Positions 6,875-15,062 of a DNA stretch of 34,847 bases are shown in pieces. Within the stretch, counting starts at the first letter, position 1; each line of letters starts with the position of its first letter. The stretch is from Flavobacteriales bacterium (lineage in GTDB: Bacteria > Bacteroidota > Bacteroidia > Flavobacteriales_E > Vicingaceae). A program made the position numbers and the translations under genes. The notes under the pieces are model-generated. The model saw only the letters and a list, made by a program, of their open reading frames with translations, was not told where the DNA came from and did not search any database. Location: assembly GCA_002706365.1 (NCBI GenBank), contig PALM01000015.1, positions 1 to 34,847 of the forward strand, given 5' to 3'.

Positions 6875-9136
6875 ATGAAAAAACTTCTTTTATTCATCTC
6901 ATTAATCTCCTTTATTAGCATGCTTAATGCACAAAAAGTAGAAGGCGACTGGAGCGGTAAGCTCAATGTCCAAGGTCAGGAAGTCCCTCTTGTATTTCAT
7001 TTCTCAGGCACTGATGATGGTTTAACTGGCACTATGGACAGTCCATCTCAAGGGGCTACTGGAATTCCTGTAGATAAAGTAAGCTTCGAAAATGACACCT
7101 TGAATCTTTCATTAATGGGCGGACAGATTGCCTATGTTGCGACCATTGAAGGCGACAATATGAATGGTTCATTCAAGCAAGCCGGAATGGAGTTCCCATT
7201 AATGCTTACTAAAGGCGAATTGGAAAAGCCGGGAAATGCATCTCTGCCAAGTTCTGATGAAGAACTAGAGGCTTTGGCTGCAAAGGAAACAGGTACATAT
7301 AAGTATTCTGTTGCCGATTATTTTGCCAAGCCGGCATCTTCTTCTTTTCAGCTTTCTCCAAATGGTACGTATATGAGTTATCGCGAGAAGGATGAGAACC
7401 TAAAGAATCATGTGTATGTGAAGAACATCAAAAGCGGAGATACTAAGCGAGTAATCACTGAAGGTGAAGAGCTGATTCGCGGCTATGGCTGGGCGAATGA
7501 CAATCGTTTGATCTACGTAATGGACAAAGGCGGAAATGAAGATTATCATCTTTTTGCCGTGGATGTGGATGGCTCCAATCAAAAAGAGCTTACTCCTTAT
7601 GATGGCGTAAAGGTGAACATCTTAGCTTCTCTTAAAGAAGATAAGGATCATATGATCATCTCAATGAATAAGAACAATCCTCAGGTATTCGATCCATACA
7701 AGATCAATATCATCACAGGTGAGATCGAACAACTTTATGAGAATACTGATCTAGCTAATCCAATTATGGGCTACGAATTCGACAAAGATGGTAACCTAAG
7801 AGGATTTGCGAGACTGAAAGACGGTATCAATTCAGAATTGTATTATGCAGTTGAAGATGGAGATTACAAGCTGATGAAAACCACTAAATGGGATGATTCA
7901 TTTAGTATTATCAGCTTTAACTATGCCTCTGATAACAAGCACGAAGCTTATGTGGTATCTAATCTAGAATCCGACAAGTCGAAGATCTATCTATACGATC
8001 TGGCAAAGGATAAAGCAATCAAGGAATTGTTCTCTAATGAGGATTATGATGTTTCAGGCGTTTCACTTTCTAGAAACAGAAACTGGGAACTGGATTACTT
8101 CAGCTATGAGGGTGAAAAATACAATATCATCCCGCAAAGCGACTATTATAAAAAGCTCCACAAAAGACTCAAAAAGGAATTCCCTAATTACGATTTCTAC
8201 ATCTCAGATAAAACAGATGATGAAAGTCAGTACCTTATCTACATTACCAGCGATAAGCTTTATGGTAGATATTACTCTTATGATGTAGCTAAAGATGAGG
8301 TGAAGCTATTATTCGACCTAATGCCTCAGTTGAAGGAAGAGGATATGGCAGAAATGCGTCCGATCTCTTTCATGAGCAGAGATGGTGTTAAGATCCACGG
8401 TTATATCACCTTACCAAAGGGTTCTAAAGGCAAGAAAGTACCTGTGATCGTAAATCCTCATGGTGGCCCACAAGGTGTGCGTGACTCATGGGGATTCAAT
8501 CCTGAAGCACAATTATTTGCCAGTCGTGGATATGCTACTCTGCACGTGAATTTCAGAATTAGCGGCGGTTATGGTAAAGAATTCTTTAGAAGTGGATTCA
8601 AGCAAATTGGTCGTAAGGCTATGGATGATGTTGAAGATGGATTGCAATATGTGATCGACGAAGGTTGGGTCGACGGCAGTAAAGCTGCAATTTACGGTGG
8701 TAGCCATGGTGGATATGCTGTATTGCGCGGCTTGACTAAAACTCCTGATCTATATGCTTGTGGTGTGGATTATGTAGGAGTTTCTAACCTATTTACCTTC
8801 ATGGAAACCATCCCTCCATATTGGGCACCTTACTTGCCTATTTTGAAAGCAGTATGGTATGATCCTGCTGTTCCTGAAGAGAAAGAGATCATGGAAGAGG
8901 TTTCGCCTGTTTTCCATATCGATAAGATCAAAAAGCCTCTATTCGTAGTTCAAGGAGCGAATGATCCTAGAGTGAACATCGATGAAAGCGACCAGATCGT
9001 TGAAGGACTTCGCGAAAGGGATCTAGAAGTGCCTTATATGGTTAAATACGATGAAGGTCATGGCTTTGGCAAAGAAGAGAACCGAATGGATCTTTATGAG
9101 GCCATGATGGGGTTCTTTGCGATGCACCTGAAATAG
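6875..9136 (+). CDS. Exported S9 prolyl oligopeptidase family peptidase with N-terminal lipocalin-like domain
   Basis: A 753-residue exported serine peptidase. Residues 1-20 are a signal peptide (ending MLNAQ). Residues about 22-115 form a separate all-beta module (VEGDWSGKLNVQGQEVPLVF, GLTGTMDSPSQGA, MNGSFKQAGMEFPLML) of the kind found in front of several Bacteroidota hydrolases. Residues about 143-480 are the S9 beta-propeller (FQLSPNGTYMSYRE, GYGWANDNRLIYV). Residues about 495-753 are the catalytic domain, with Ser610 in GGSHGGY, Asp697 in GANDPRV and His729 in EGHGFG. The S9C-type motif VNPHGGPQGVRDSWGF (around 527-541) supports the oxyanion region. The expected role is cleavage of short peptides in the periplasm or at the surface. 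It is transcribed alone and followed by a terminator. Confidence 0.92.
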   Translation: MKKLLLFISLISFISMLNAQKVEGDWSGKLNVQGQEVPLVFHFSGTDDGLTGTMDSPSQGATGIPVDKVSFENDTLNLSLMGGQIAYVATIEGDNMNGSFKQAGMEFPLMLTKGELEKPGNASLPSSDEELEALAAKETGTYKYSVADYFAKPASSSFQLSPNGTYMSYREKDENLKNHVYVKNIKSGDTKRVITEGEELIRGYGWANDNRLIYVMDKGGNEDYHLFAVDVDGSNQKELTPYDGVKVNILASLKEDKDHMIISMNKNNPQVFDPYKINIITGEIEQLYENTDLANPIMGYEFDKDGNLRGFARLKDGINSELYYAVEDGDYKLMKTTKWDDSFSIISFNYASDNKHEAYVVSNLESDKSKIYLYDLAKDKAIKELFSNEDYDVSGVSLSRNRNWELDYFSYEGEKYNIIPQSDYYKKLHKRLKKEFPNYDFYISDKTDDESQYLIYITSDKLYGRYYSYDVAKDEVKLLFDLMPQLKEEDMAEMRPISFMSRDGVKIHGYITLPKGSKGKKVPVIVNPHGGPQGVRDSWGFNPEAQLFASRGYATLHVNFRISGGYGKEFFRSGFKQIGRKAMDDVEDGLQYVIDEGWVDGSKAAIYGGSHGGYAVLRGLTKTPDLYACGVDYVGVSNLFTFMETIPPYWAPYLPILKAVWYDPAVPEEKEIMEEVSPVFHIDKIKKPLFVVQGANDPRVNIDESDQIVEGLRERDLEVPYMVKYDEGHGFGKEENRMDLYEAMMGFFAMHLK

Positions 9137-9149
9137 TTCGTGGTCTTTA

Positions 9150-9182
9150 AAAACCATTGCCTATTGTATTTTAGGCAGTTTT
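9150..9182 (+). terminator. Intrinsic terminator after the S9 peptidase gene
   Basis: TGCCTA (9158-9163) pairs with TAGGCA (9172-9177) across an 8-base loop, extended by AAAAC/GTTTT with a 3-base bulge, ending in TTTT. Confidence 0.65.
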
Positions 9183-9212
9183 CCTAACACACATACGTTT
9201 GTCCGAGGACGA

Positions 9213-9242
9213 CCTTATTCTTTGCATCTGCGAAGAATAAGG
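9213..9242. repeat. Perfect-stem hairpin flanked by CGAGGACG repeats
   Basis: A 13-bp stem (CCTTATTCTTTGC with its complement, one G-U pair) closes a 4-base loop ATCT. Directly repeated CGAGGACG-type sequences flank it (about 9203-9211 and 9245-9253). There is no U tract, so it is unlikely to be a simple terminator. Confidence 0.6.
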
Positions 9243-9327
9243 GTTCGAGGACGGCATTTCTGTCCTCAATTTCTTCTCTTTTACAACTTAGGATATAATT
9301 CCTGAACTAGTTCCTCCTTGTCTCGTC

Positions 9328-9351
9328 TCTAGAATCTAGACTCTAGGTTCT
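9328..9351. repeat. Tandem heptamer array, TCTAGAC type
   Basis: TCTAGAA, TCTAGAC, TCTAGGT then TCT. The same family occurs at 16019-16053, 25540-25574 and 33009-33043. Confidence 0.8.
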
Positions 9352-9511
9352 TTCCTGAATCTGATCAATTATCGATCGGGTTCATTTTTATTGCTCAAAT
9401 TATTGTTAATGCTGGGTCAAAGAGTCGAATTCTGAGGAAGAAGTTTCCATACATCAAACAATAAATCTGCGGTGATCTGCGAGATCTGCGGGAGGGAGAT
9501 AGAAAAGATCT

Positions 9512-9546
9512 CTGATTTCTGATCTCTGATCTCTGATTTCTGATTT
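9512..9546. repeat. Tandem heptamer array, CTGATTT type
   Basis: Five units without interruption: CTGATTT, CTGATCT, CTGATCT, CTGATTT, CTGATTT. The array ends 17 bases from the hutH stop codon. Confidence 0.85.
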
Positions 9547-9562
9547 GTCTTGATTCTAGGTT

Positions 9563-11050
9563 CTATAACTCATAATTCCTTATCAAAACTCTGCTCACTT
9601 CCAACCACTCATACATCACCACATCCTCTTTTACAAAAGGAACTTCATCTCTAAAGGCTTTTCTCAACTTCTCTACTTGCTTAGATGATTTGCCTTCTCT
9701 GAAGTCTAGAGCTTGCATGGAGGTGAAGAGTTCAACTCCTAGAATACTTTCGTAATTGTCAATCACACGCTTGAGCTTGGTTGCTGCATTGGCGCCCATC
9801 GACACATGATCTTCTTGTCCGTTCGAGGAATCTATTGAATCTACTGATGCCGGTGTGCAGAGTTGCTTGTTTTGGCTTACCGCCGATGCTGCCGCATATT
9901 GTGCAATCATAAAACCGGAATTCAGACCTGGATTATTCACCAAAAATGCCGGTAAACCTCTAGTTCCACTGACTAGCTTATAGGTCCTTCTTTCTGAAAT
10001 ACTCCCCAATTCAGCTATGGCAATGGCCATAAAGTCCAATACCAGCGCCAGATGTTGACCGTGAAAATTTCCGGCAGAGATCACCTCATCCTCATCCGGG
10101 AAAACCGTTGGATTATCGGTCACTGAATTGATCTCTACCTCCACTACCCTTTCCGCATGAGCAATAGCATCCTTGCTTGCTCCATGAACTTGTGGTATAC
10201 ATCGCAAGCAATAGGGATCTTGTACATAGACCTTGTCTCTATTCACCATCTCGCTATCCTCAAGGAATGAGCGTATGTTGATGGCGGTCTCGATCTGACC
10301 GTTATGCGGTCTTACTTCCTGAATTGATGGATGGAAAGGCTTAATACTGCCATCGAAGGCATCAATCGATGCAGCAGCAACCAGATCCGCCTTCAAAGAC
10401 AATTCTTTGGCGCGAAGCAGACTGTCAACCGAAAAGGCGCTCATAAACTGAGTTCCATTCAATAAGGCCAGACCTTCCTTTGAAGTAAGTTGGATAGGTT
10501 CAAGCTTCAACTCCTTCAATACATCTGCTGCGGGTCTTTTCTGACCTTGGTAATTCACTTCTCCCTCTCCAAATAGCGGAAGAGATAGATGTGCCAAAGG
10601 AGCCAGATCGCCAGAAGCGCCTAATGAACCCAATTCGTAAACCACCGGATAGACTTTGTAGTTATAGAAGTCGATCAAACGCTCTAAAGTAGAGATGGCA
10701 ATACCCGAATGGCCAAGTGCCAAACCTTTGATCTTGAGTAAGAGCATCAATCTCACTAGATGAGAAGGAACCTCAGGACCCATTCCACATGCATGTGAAC
10801 GAACTAGGTTCAGCTGAAGTTGAGCCAATTGGTCCTTGGAAATTTCAGTATCGCACAATGAGCCAAAGCCTGTATTGATGCCATAGATAGGCTTCTCTGA
10901 ACGATCGATCTTCTCATCCAAATACTTTCTGCAGGCCAAAACTTTCTCTCTGGATTCTGAACCGAGATTGAGGTCTTTGTTCTCTTTCAGGATGCTAGAG
11001 ATGTCGTCCAGTGTCCAGTGGTCTAGGTTGATTGTGTATATTTTGCTCAT
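9563..11050 (-). CDS. hutH: Histidine ammonia-lyase
   Basis: A 495-residue cytoplasmic enzyme that removes ammonia from L-histidine to give urocanate, the first step of histidine degradation. The Ala-Ser-Gly tripeptide that cyclises to the MIO cofactor is at 145-147 in GSLGASGDLAPLAH. YGINTGFGS (56-64) and the RSHACGMG segment (84-91) supply other active-site residues typical of the family. The C-terminal half has SSNGQEDHVSMGANAATK, also conserved. The start at 11050 gives the standard N-terminus and length (about 500). No hutU, hutI or hutG lies in the window, so the rest of the pathway must be encoded elsewhere. It is on the same strand as hisS but 143 repeat-containing bases away. Confidence 0.96.
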   Translation of the reverse strand: MSKIYTINLDHWTLDDISSILKENKDLNLGSESREKVLACRKYLDEKIDRSEKPIYGINTGFGSLCDTEISKDQLAQLQLNLVRSHACGMGPEVPSHLVRLMLLLKIKGLALGHSGIAISTLERLIDFYNYKVYPVVYELGSLGASGDLAPLAHLSLPLFGEGEVNYQGQKRPAADVLKELKLEPIQLTSKEGLALLNGTQFMSAFSVDSLLRAKELSLKADLVAAASIDAFDGSIKPFHPSIQEVRPHNGQIETAINIRSFLEDSEMVNRDKVYVQDPYCLRCIPQVHGASKDAIAHAERVVEVEINSVTDNPTVFPDEDEVISAGNFHGQHLALVLDFMAIAIAELGSISERRTYKLVSGTRGLPAFLVNNPGLNSGFMIAQYAAASAVSQNKQLCTPASVDSIDSSNGQEDHVSMGANAATKLKRVIDNYESILGVELFTSMQALDFREGKSSKQVEKLRKAFRDEVPFVKEDVVMYEWLEVSRVLIRNYEL

Positions 11051-11134
11051 GAATGGTTTAGTCTAAGTAGAATCTCCTCCATGTTCTCTGTTCCTTCTCT
11101 GTGAAATCCGTGTCCAAAACATCATTCTTTTTTA

Positions 11135-11190
11135 GGTCACTGAGCCTCGACTTTGTCGAGGTGCACTGAGTAGGCACGGAGGTCACTGAG
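11135..11190. repeat. CACTGAG direct repeats around a CCTCGAC/GTCGAGG hairpin
   Basis: GGTCACTGAG occurs at 11135-11144 and 11181-11190, with a related GTGCACTGAG at 11161-11170. Between the first two is a perfect 7-bp hairpin with loop TTT (11145-11161). The array ends 3 bases from the hisS stop codon and may act as a stop signal for hisS on the minus strand, although no U tract follows. Confidence 0.6.
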
Positions 11191-11193
11191 TTA

Positions 11194-12552
11194 TTATTTC
11201 AGTTTATCTATTACTTCATTTATTTCTAAGGAATCCTGCTCTCCGGATTTCATATTCTTCAACTGGAATTTCCCGCTCTTGATCTCTTCCGCCCCGATTA
11301 CCAAAACATAAGGGATCTGCTTTTGATCCGCATATTTGAACTGCTTGCCCAATTTGGCCGCATCCGGATAGATTTCCGAGGCAATTCCGGCTTCTCTCAA
11401 CTTCTTCAGTACTCCTAATCCGAACTTAGCTTCTTCTTTTCCAAAATTGGCGATCATCAATTGCGACTGCACTTCAATATCTTCTGGGAAGAGCTTTAAT
11501 TGCTCCATCACATCATAGATGCGGTCGGCACCAAATGAGATTCCCACTCCGCTCATGCCCTTCAATCCAAAGATACCTGTGAGATCATCATATCTTCCTC
11601 CACCGCAAATACTTCCCATCTCAACCTCATTGCTCACTACCTCAAAGATGCATCCGGTATAGTAGTTGAGTCCTCTTGCGAGTGAGAGGTCTAATTGTAG
11701 CTTGGCTTGCTTTAAGCCGATGCTATCGATCATGTCGAGCACTTCTTCTACTTCAGCAATACCTTCCAGACCGACTTCAATATCGGCTAGTATAGTTTTA
11801 ATGGATTCCAGTACTTCTCTGTTATTACCTTCTAGTCCGAATAAAGGCTCCAGTTTATCGATCTCACTCTTGCTCAAATCTCTTGCTTCGAGCTCCTCTT
11901 TTACCTTTTCAACTCCAATTTTATCGAGTTTGTCTATGGCTATTGTGATATCAATCAGCTTCTCAGGTCTGCCGATCATCTCTGCCAATCCGTTCAAAAG
12001 CTTACGGTGATTGAATTTGATAGTGTAGTCCTTCATCCCCAGCTCGGCAAGAACCAGATCAAAAAGCTGGATCAGTTCCACTTCATTGATCAATGAATCC
12101 GATCCAATGATATCGGCATCGCATTGATAGAATTCTCTATAACGCCCTTTTTGCGGACGATCAGCGCGCCATACCGGCTGGATCTGATAACGCTTGAATG
12201 GAAAAGCGATATCGTTCTGGTGTTGAACCACGTACCTTGCGAAGGGGACGGTGAGGTCGTAGCGAAGAGCTTTATCTGAGATTTCAGACTTCAGACTATT
12301 AGAGTTCAGACTTGAGATATCTCCTGAGACTTTTGACAGATAGTCACCAGAATTCAGCACGCTATAGATCAAACGATCTCCCTCTTCCCCATATTTACCT
12401 GTAAGCGTCTCTCTATTCTCCATAGTAGGCGTTTCGATCTGCTCAAAACCAAAGCGCTTGAAATGCTTTTCAATGGTATTGAAGATGAAATTGCGCTTGG
12501 CCATCTCCGATGGGGAGAAATCGCGCATGCCTTTTGGAGTGGATATTTTCAT
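11194..12552 (-). CDS. hisS: Histidine-tRNA ligase
   Basis: A 452-residue class II aminoacyl-tRNA synthetase that charges tRNA-His. It begins with the standard GMRDF (8-12). The class II motif 2 region is at about 119-150 (FKRYQIQPVWRADRPQKGRY, then REFYQCDADIIG). The two histidine-specific motifs are LARGLNYYTG and SICGGGRYDDL, in the second half. The last about 90 residues form the anticodon-binding domain (VLVIGAEE, DAAKLGKQFKYADQ). An unusual feature is residues about 79-92 (rich in Ser/Asn/Leu), which are encoded by a 7-base-period repeat (12275-12317) lying just before the conserved ISDKALRYDLTVPFARY block. That linker varies in the family, so activity should not be lost. Confidence 0.96.
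   Translation of the reverse strand: MKISTPKGMRDFSPSEMAKRNFIFNTIEKHFKRFGFEQIETPTMENRETLTGKYGEEGDRLIYSVLNSGDYLSKVSGDISSLNSNSLKSEISDKALRYDLTVPFARYVVQHQNDIAFPFKRYQIQPVWRADRPQKGRYREFYQCDADIIGSDSLINEVELIQLFDLVLAELGMKDYTIKFNHRKLLNGLAEMIGRPEKLIDITIAIDKLDKIGVEKVKEELEARDLSKSEIDKLEPLFGLEGNNREVLESIKTILADIEVGLEGIAEVEEVLDMIDSIGLKQAKLQLDLSLARGLNYYTGCIFEVVSNEVEMGSICGGGRYDDLTGIFGLKGMSGVGISFGADRIYDVMEQLKLFPEDIEVQSQLMIANFGKEEAKFGLGVLKKLREAGIASEIYPDAAKLGKQFKYADQKQIPYVLVIGAEEIKSGKFQLKNMKSGEQDSLEINEVIDKLK
12275..12317. repeat. Heptamer array inside hisS
   Basis: Plus-strand units TCTGAGA, TTTCAGA, CTTCAGA, CTATTAG, then (one extra base) GTTCAGA and CTTGAGA. The text resembles the intergenic CTGATTT and TCTAGAC families but is in frame-preserving coding sequence. 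Confidence 0.65.
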
Positions 12553-12559
12553 TTGATAG

Positions 12560-12590
12560 ATATTAGAGATTAGAGTTTAGATATTAGAGT
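12560..12590. repeat. Tandem heptamer array, ATATTAG type
   Basis: ATATTAG, AGATTAG, AGTTTAG, ATATTAG then AGT, starting 8 bases upstream of the hisS start codon (hisS reads leftward). The array therefore occupies the hisS leader or promoter position. Confidence 0.8.
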
Positions 12591-12616
12591 GGAATTATTG
12601 AAGATATAGGCTTCTA

Positions 12617-12644
12617 AGCTCTAAAATCTAAGCTCTAAACTCTT
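12617..12644. repeat. Tandem heptamer array, AGCTCTA type
   Basis: AGCTCTA, AAATCTA, AGCTCTA, AACTCTT in 7-base register, 7 bases beyond the ettA stop codon. Confidence 0.75.
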
Positions 12645-12650
12645 AAACAA

Positions 12651-14333
12651 TTACTTAACTAGCTTTCTATACTTAAACTTCGTCGGCTGGTCGCCCAGAC
12701 GTTTTCTTCTATTTTCTTCGTATTCGGTGAAGCCTCCTTCGAAAGCATACACCTGCGCATCGCCTTCAAAGGCCAACATATGCGTACAGATCCTATCCAA
12801 GAACCAACGGTCGTGAGAGATCACCACCGCACATCCTGCAAAGTTCTCGATACCTTCTTCCAGCGCTCTCAAAGTGTTCACATCAATATCGTTGGTAGGC
12901 TCATCCAACAGCAACACATTGGCTTCAGTCTTCAAGGTCATAGCAAGGTGCAAACGGTTTCGCTCTCCACCTGATAGCACGCCCACTTTCTTATTCTGAT
13001 CTCCACCCATGAAGTTAAAGCGAGATAGATAAGCTCTAGAGTTCACGATCTTACCGCCAATATCCATCTGCTCATTTCCACCGGAAACCACTTCAAATAC
13101 GGTCTTATTTGGATCCAAGTCGGCATGCGTTTGATCTACATAACCGATCTTCACTGTTTCACCTACTTTGAAGTCGCCTTCATCCGGCTTTTCTTCACCC
13201 ATGATCATTTTAAAGAGCGTAGTTTTACCCACACCATTCGGTCCGATCACGCCAACAATACCAGCAGGTGGAAGTTTGAAGTTCAGATCTTCCATCAGCA
13301 ATCTATCGCCAAAACCTTTCTTCACATGTATGGCTTCGATCACTTCATTTCCCAGTCGCGGACCGGAAGGAATAGGAATCTCCAATTGCTGGATCTGCTC
13401 CTTACCACTTTCAGAAAGCATTTTCTCATAATTGCTCAAACGCGCTTTCGACTTGCTTCTTCTGGCCTTTGGGTTCATGCGCGACCATTCCAATTCTTTC
13501 TCTAGGTTCTTTCTGCGCTTGCTTTCTTGTTTCTCTTCATCTTTCAAACGCTTCGACTTCTGCTCTAGCCATGAAGTGTAGTTCCCTTGGAATGGAATAC
13601 CCTCTCCTCTATCGAGCTCCAGGATCCATCCTGCTACATTATCTAGGAAGTAACGGTCGTGCGTTACCGCGATTACTGTTCCCTTATATTGTTGCAAGTG
13701 TTGCTCTAACCAGTACACAGATTCCGCATCAAGGTGGTTGGTAGGCTCATCAAGTAGAAGGATATCCGGCTCTTGGAGTAAAAGTCGGCAAAGCGCTACC
13801 CTTCTGCGCTCACCACCAGAGAGGTTGGCTACTGTAGCATCAGCAGGCGGACAACGAAGAGCGTCCATAGCGCGCTCCAGCTTATTATCGAGCTCCCAGG
13901 CATCCAAAGCATCGATCTGCTCTTGCAGTTTAGCCTGCTTGCCCATAAGTTCTTCCATTTTATCTGGATTTGCCAATACATCAGGATCGGCAAACTTCTC
14001 ATTCACTTCTTCATAAGCCTTAAGCACAGCCACCGTTTCGGCCATGCCCTCCTCTACGATTTCCTTTACTGTTTTACTCTCATCTAGCTTAGGTTCCTGA
14101 GGAAGCATTCCCACAGAATAGCCATCGGAGAAAACCACATCACCTTGATAAGACTCATCTTCACCGGCAATGATCTTTAGCAGTGTTGACTTACCTGATC
14201 CATTAAGACCGATGATACCGATCTTCGCTCCATAGAAGAATGAGAGATAGATGTTCTTGAGGATAGACTTTCCGGAATTCAATGTCTTGGTGACATTGAC
14301 CATGGAAAAGATTACTTTTTTATCGTCTGACAT
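12651..14333 (-). CDS. ettA: Energy-dependent translational throttle protein EttA (ABC-F)
   Basis: A 560-residue cytoplasmic ABC-F ATPase. EttA binds the ribosomal E site and gates entry into elongation according to ADP/ATP level. Two ABC domains are present: Walker A GLNGSGKST near residue 43, signature LSGGERRRVALC with Walker B ILLLDEPTNHLDAES, then the second set GPNGVGKTT, LSGGERNRLHLA and LLLDEPTNDIDV. Between them (about residues 245-325) is the charged linker (KSKRLKDEEKQESKRRKNL, MNPKARRSKSKARLSNYEKM), which matches EttA. Length is close to the 555 residues of E. coli EttA. The ATG at 14333 was preferred over a TTG two codons upstream. hisS lies downstream on the same strand, 98 repeat-filled bases away. 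Confidence 0.95.
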   Translation of the reverse strand: MSDDKKVIFSMVNVTKTLNSGKSILKNIYLSFFYGAKIGIIGLNGSGKSTLLKIIAGEDESYQGDVVFSDGYSVGMLPQEPKLDESKTVKEIVEEGMAETVAVLKAYEEVNEKFADPDVLANPDKMEELMGKQAKLQEQIDALDAWELDNKLERAMDALRCPPADATVANLSGGERRRVALCRLLLQEPDILLLDEPTNHLDAESVYWLEQHLQQYKGTVIAVTHDRYFLDNVAGWILELDRGEGIPFQGNYTSWLEQKSKRLKDEEKQESKRRKNLEKELEWSRMNPKARRSKSKARLSNYEKMLSESGKEQIQQLEIPIPSGPRLGNEVIEAIHVKKGFGDRLLMEDLNFKLPPAGIVGVIGPNGVGKTTLFKMIMGEEKPDEGDFKVGETVKIGYVDQTHADLDPNKTVFEVVSGGNEQMDIGGKIVNSRAYLSRFNFMGGDQNKKVGVLSGGERNRLHLAMTLKTEANVLLLDEPTNDIDVNTLRALEEGIENFAGCAVVISHDRWFLDRICTHMLAFEGDAQVYAFEGGFTEYEENRRKRLGDQPTKFKYRKLVK

Positions 14334-14424
14334 GTGCAATGAGATTTAAGGCCCACAAAATTGTGAAATTCTCTGTTGAATCCCCTAAAATACTTCGAAT
14401 AATTCTTATTCTTGATAGCCTGAA

Positions 14425-14871
14425 ATGAAAGCAAGGAAAACACCAAAAACGATTGTCGGCCGAAAAGAGCAGGTCGACTTCCCGGAATTGGGTCTCTATG
14501 CTATTGATGCTAAGATCGATACGGGAGCATACTCCACCGCAATCCACGCCCATAAGATATGGACAGAAGAGATCGATGGAGAAGAAGTATTGAACTTTGA
14601 GTTATTGGATCCAGACAATCCACTATATCGCAAGACCATCATTCGCACCCGCAGTTTTTATCGCAAGAAAGTGCGTAGCAGTAATGGAAGGATCGAGAAA
14701 CGTTTCATTATCAAAACCAAGATGATACTAGGAGGAAGAAAGCGAAAAGCGGATGTGAGCTTGACCAATAGAGGCAAGATGCGTTATCCTGTATTGGTGG
14801 GCAGAAAGGTTCTGAAGAATGGTTTTTTGGTGGATGTTTCGAAAACGAATGTGATACAGAAGAAGAAATAA
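14425..14871 (+). CDS. RimB-like retropepsin-fold protease (ATP-dependent zinc protease family, DUF785)
   Basis: A 148-residue protein of the PF05618 family. The aspartic-protease-like motif is IDTGAYSTAIHA (Asp32-Thr-Gly-Ala), and the second hydrophobic-hydrophobic-Gly element is in YPVLVGRKVLKNGFLVDV (about 120-137), as in single-domain retropepsins that act as dimers. In Pseudomonas the homologue RimB works with RimK in control of S6 glutamate tails. Here rimK is the next gene on the same strand, 191 bases downstream, which supports the same role. The name ATP-dependent zinc protease used for this family is not supported by any ATP-binding motif in the sequence. The start ATG gives a usual family N-terminus. 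Confidence 0.88.
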   Translation: MKARKTPKTIVGRKEQVDFPELGLYAIDAKIDTGAYSTAIHAHKIWTEEIDGEEVLNFELLDPDNPLYRKTIIRTRSFYRKKVRSSNGRIEKRFIIKTKMILGGRKRKADVSLTNRGKMRYPVLVGRKVLKNGFLVDVSKTNVIQKKK

Positions 14872-14930
14872 AACTGTGGTGCCCTGAGACTTCCCTGCGG
14901 TTCCCAGTGTAACAAATTGCAAAGCTAGCT

Positions 14931-14966
14931 CACAGAGAGCACAGGGAAGACACAGAGAAACACAGG
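14931..14966. repeat. CACAGAGA-type short tandem repeat
   Basis: Several CACAGAGA/CACAGGGA units separated by 9-11 bases between the RimB-like gene and rimK. The complementary CTCTGTG text recurs in the mosaic elements. The rest of the 191-base gap shows no consensus promoter. Confidence 0.55.
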
Positions 14967-15062
14967 AAATTAACTTTATATTATCGTTATAGTCAATCCT
15001 TTAATAATTGGCTTTTCTCCTTTTTCTTTGCTCTTTCATCTAAATTGACTTATAATACAAGA

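Larger units (their letters stand above)
9137..9562. other. Intergenic repeat region between convergent genes, 426 bases
   Basis: It lies between the rightward S9 peptidase and leftward hutH. It holds the terminator (9150-9182), a 13-bp hairpin (9213-9242) flanked by copies of CGAGGACG, a TCTAGAC heptamer array (9328-9351), a 9-base ATCTGCGGG-type repeat (about 9465-9492) and a CTGATTT heptamer array (9512-9546). No gene is supported. Confidence 0.75.

Noticed and set aside
9563-12552. Functional link between hutH and hisS because both concern histidine
   Set aside because: They are 143 bases apart with repeats and a hairpin between them, and no other hut or his genes are present; adjacency alone is weak evidence.
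13125-14016. Several open frames on the plus strand opposite ettA
   Set aside because: They are antisense shadows of the well-supported ABC-F gene and show no protein-family features.
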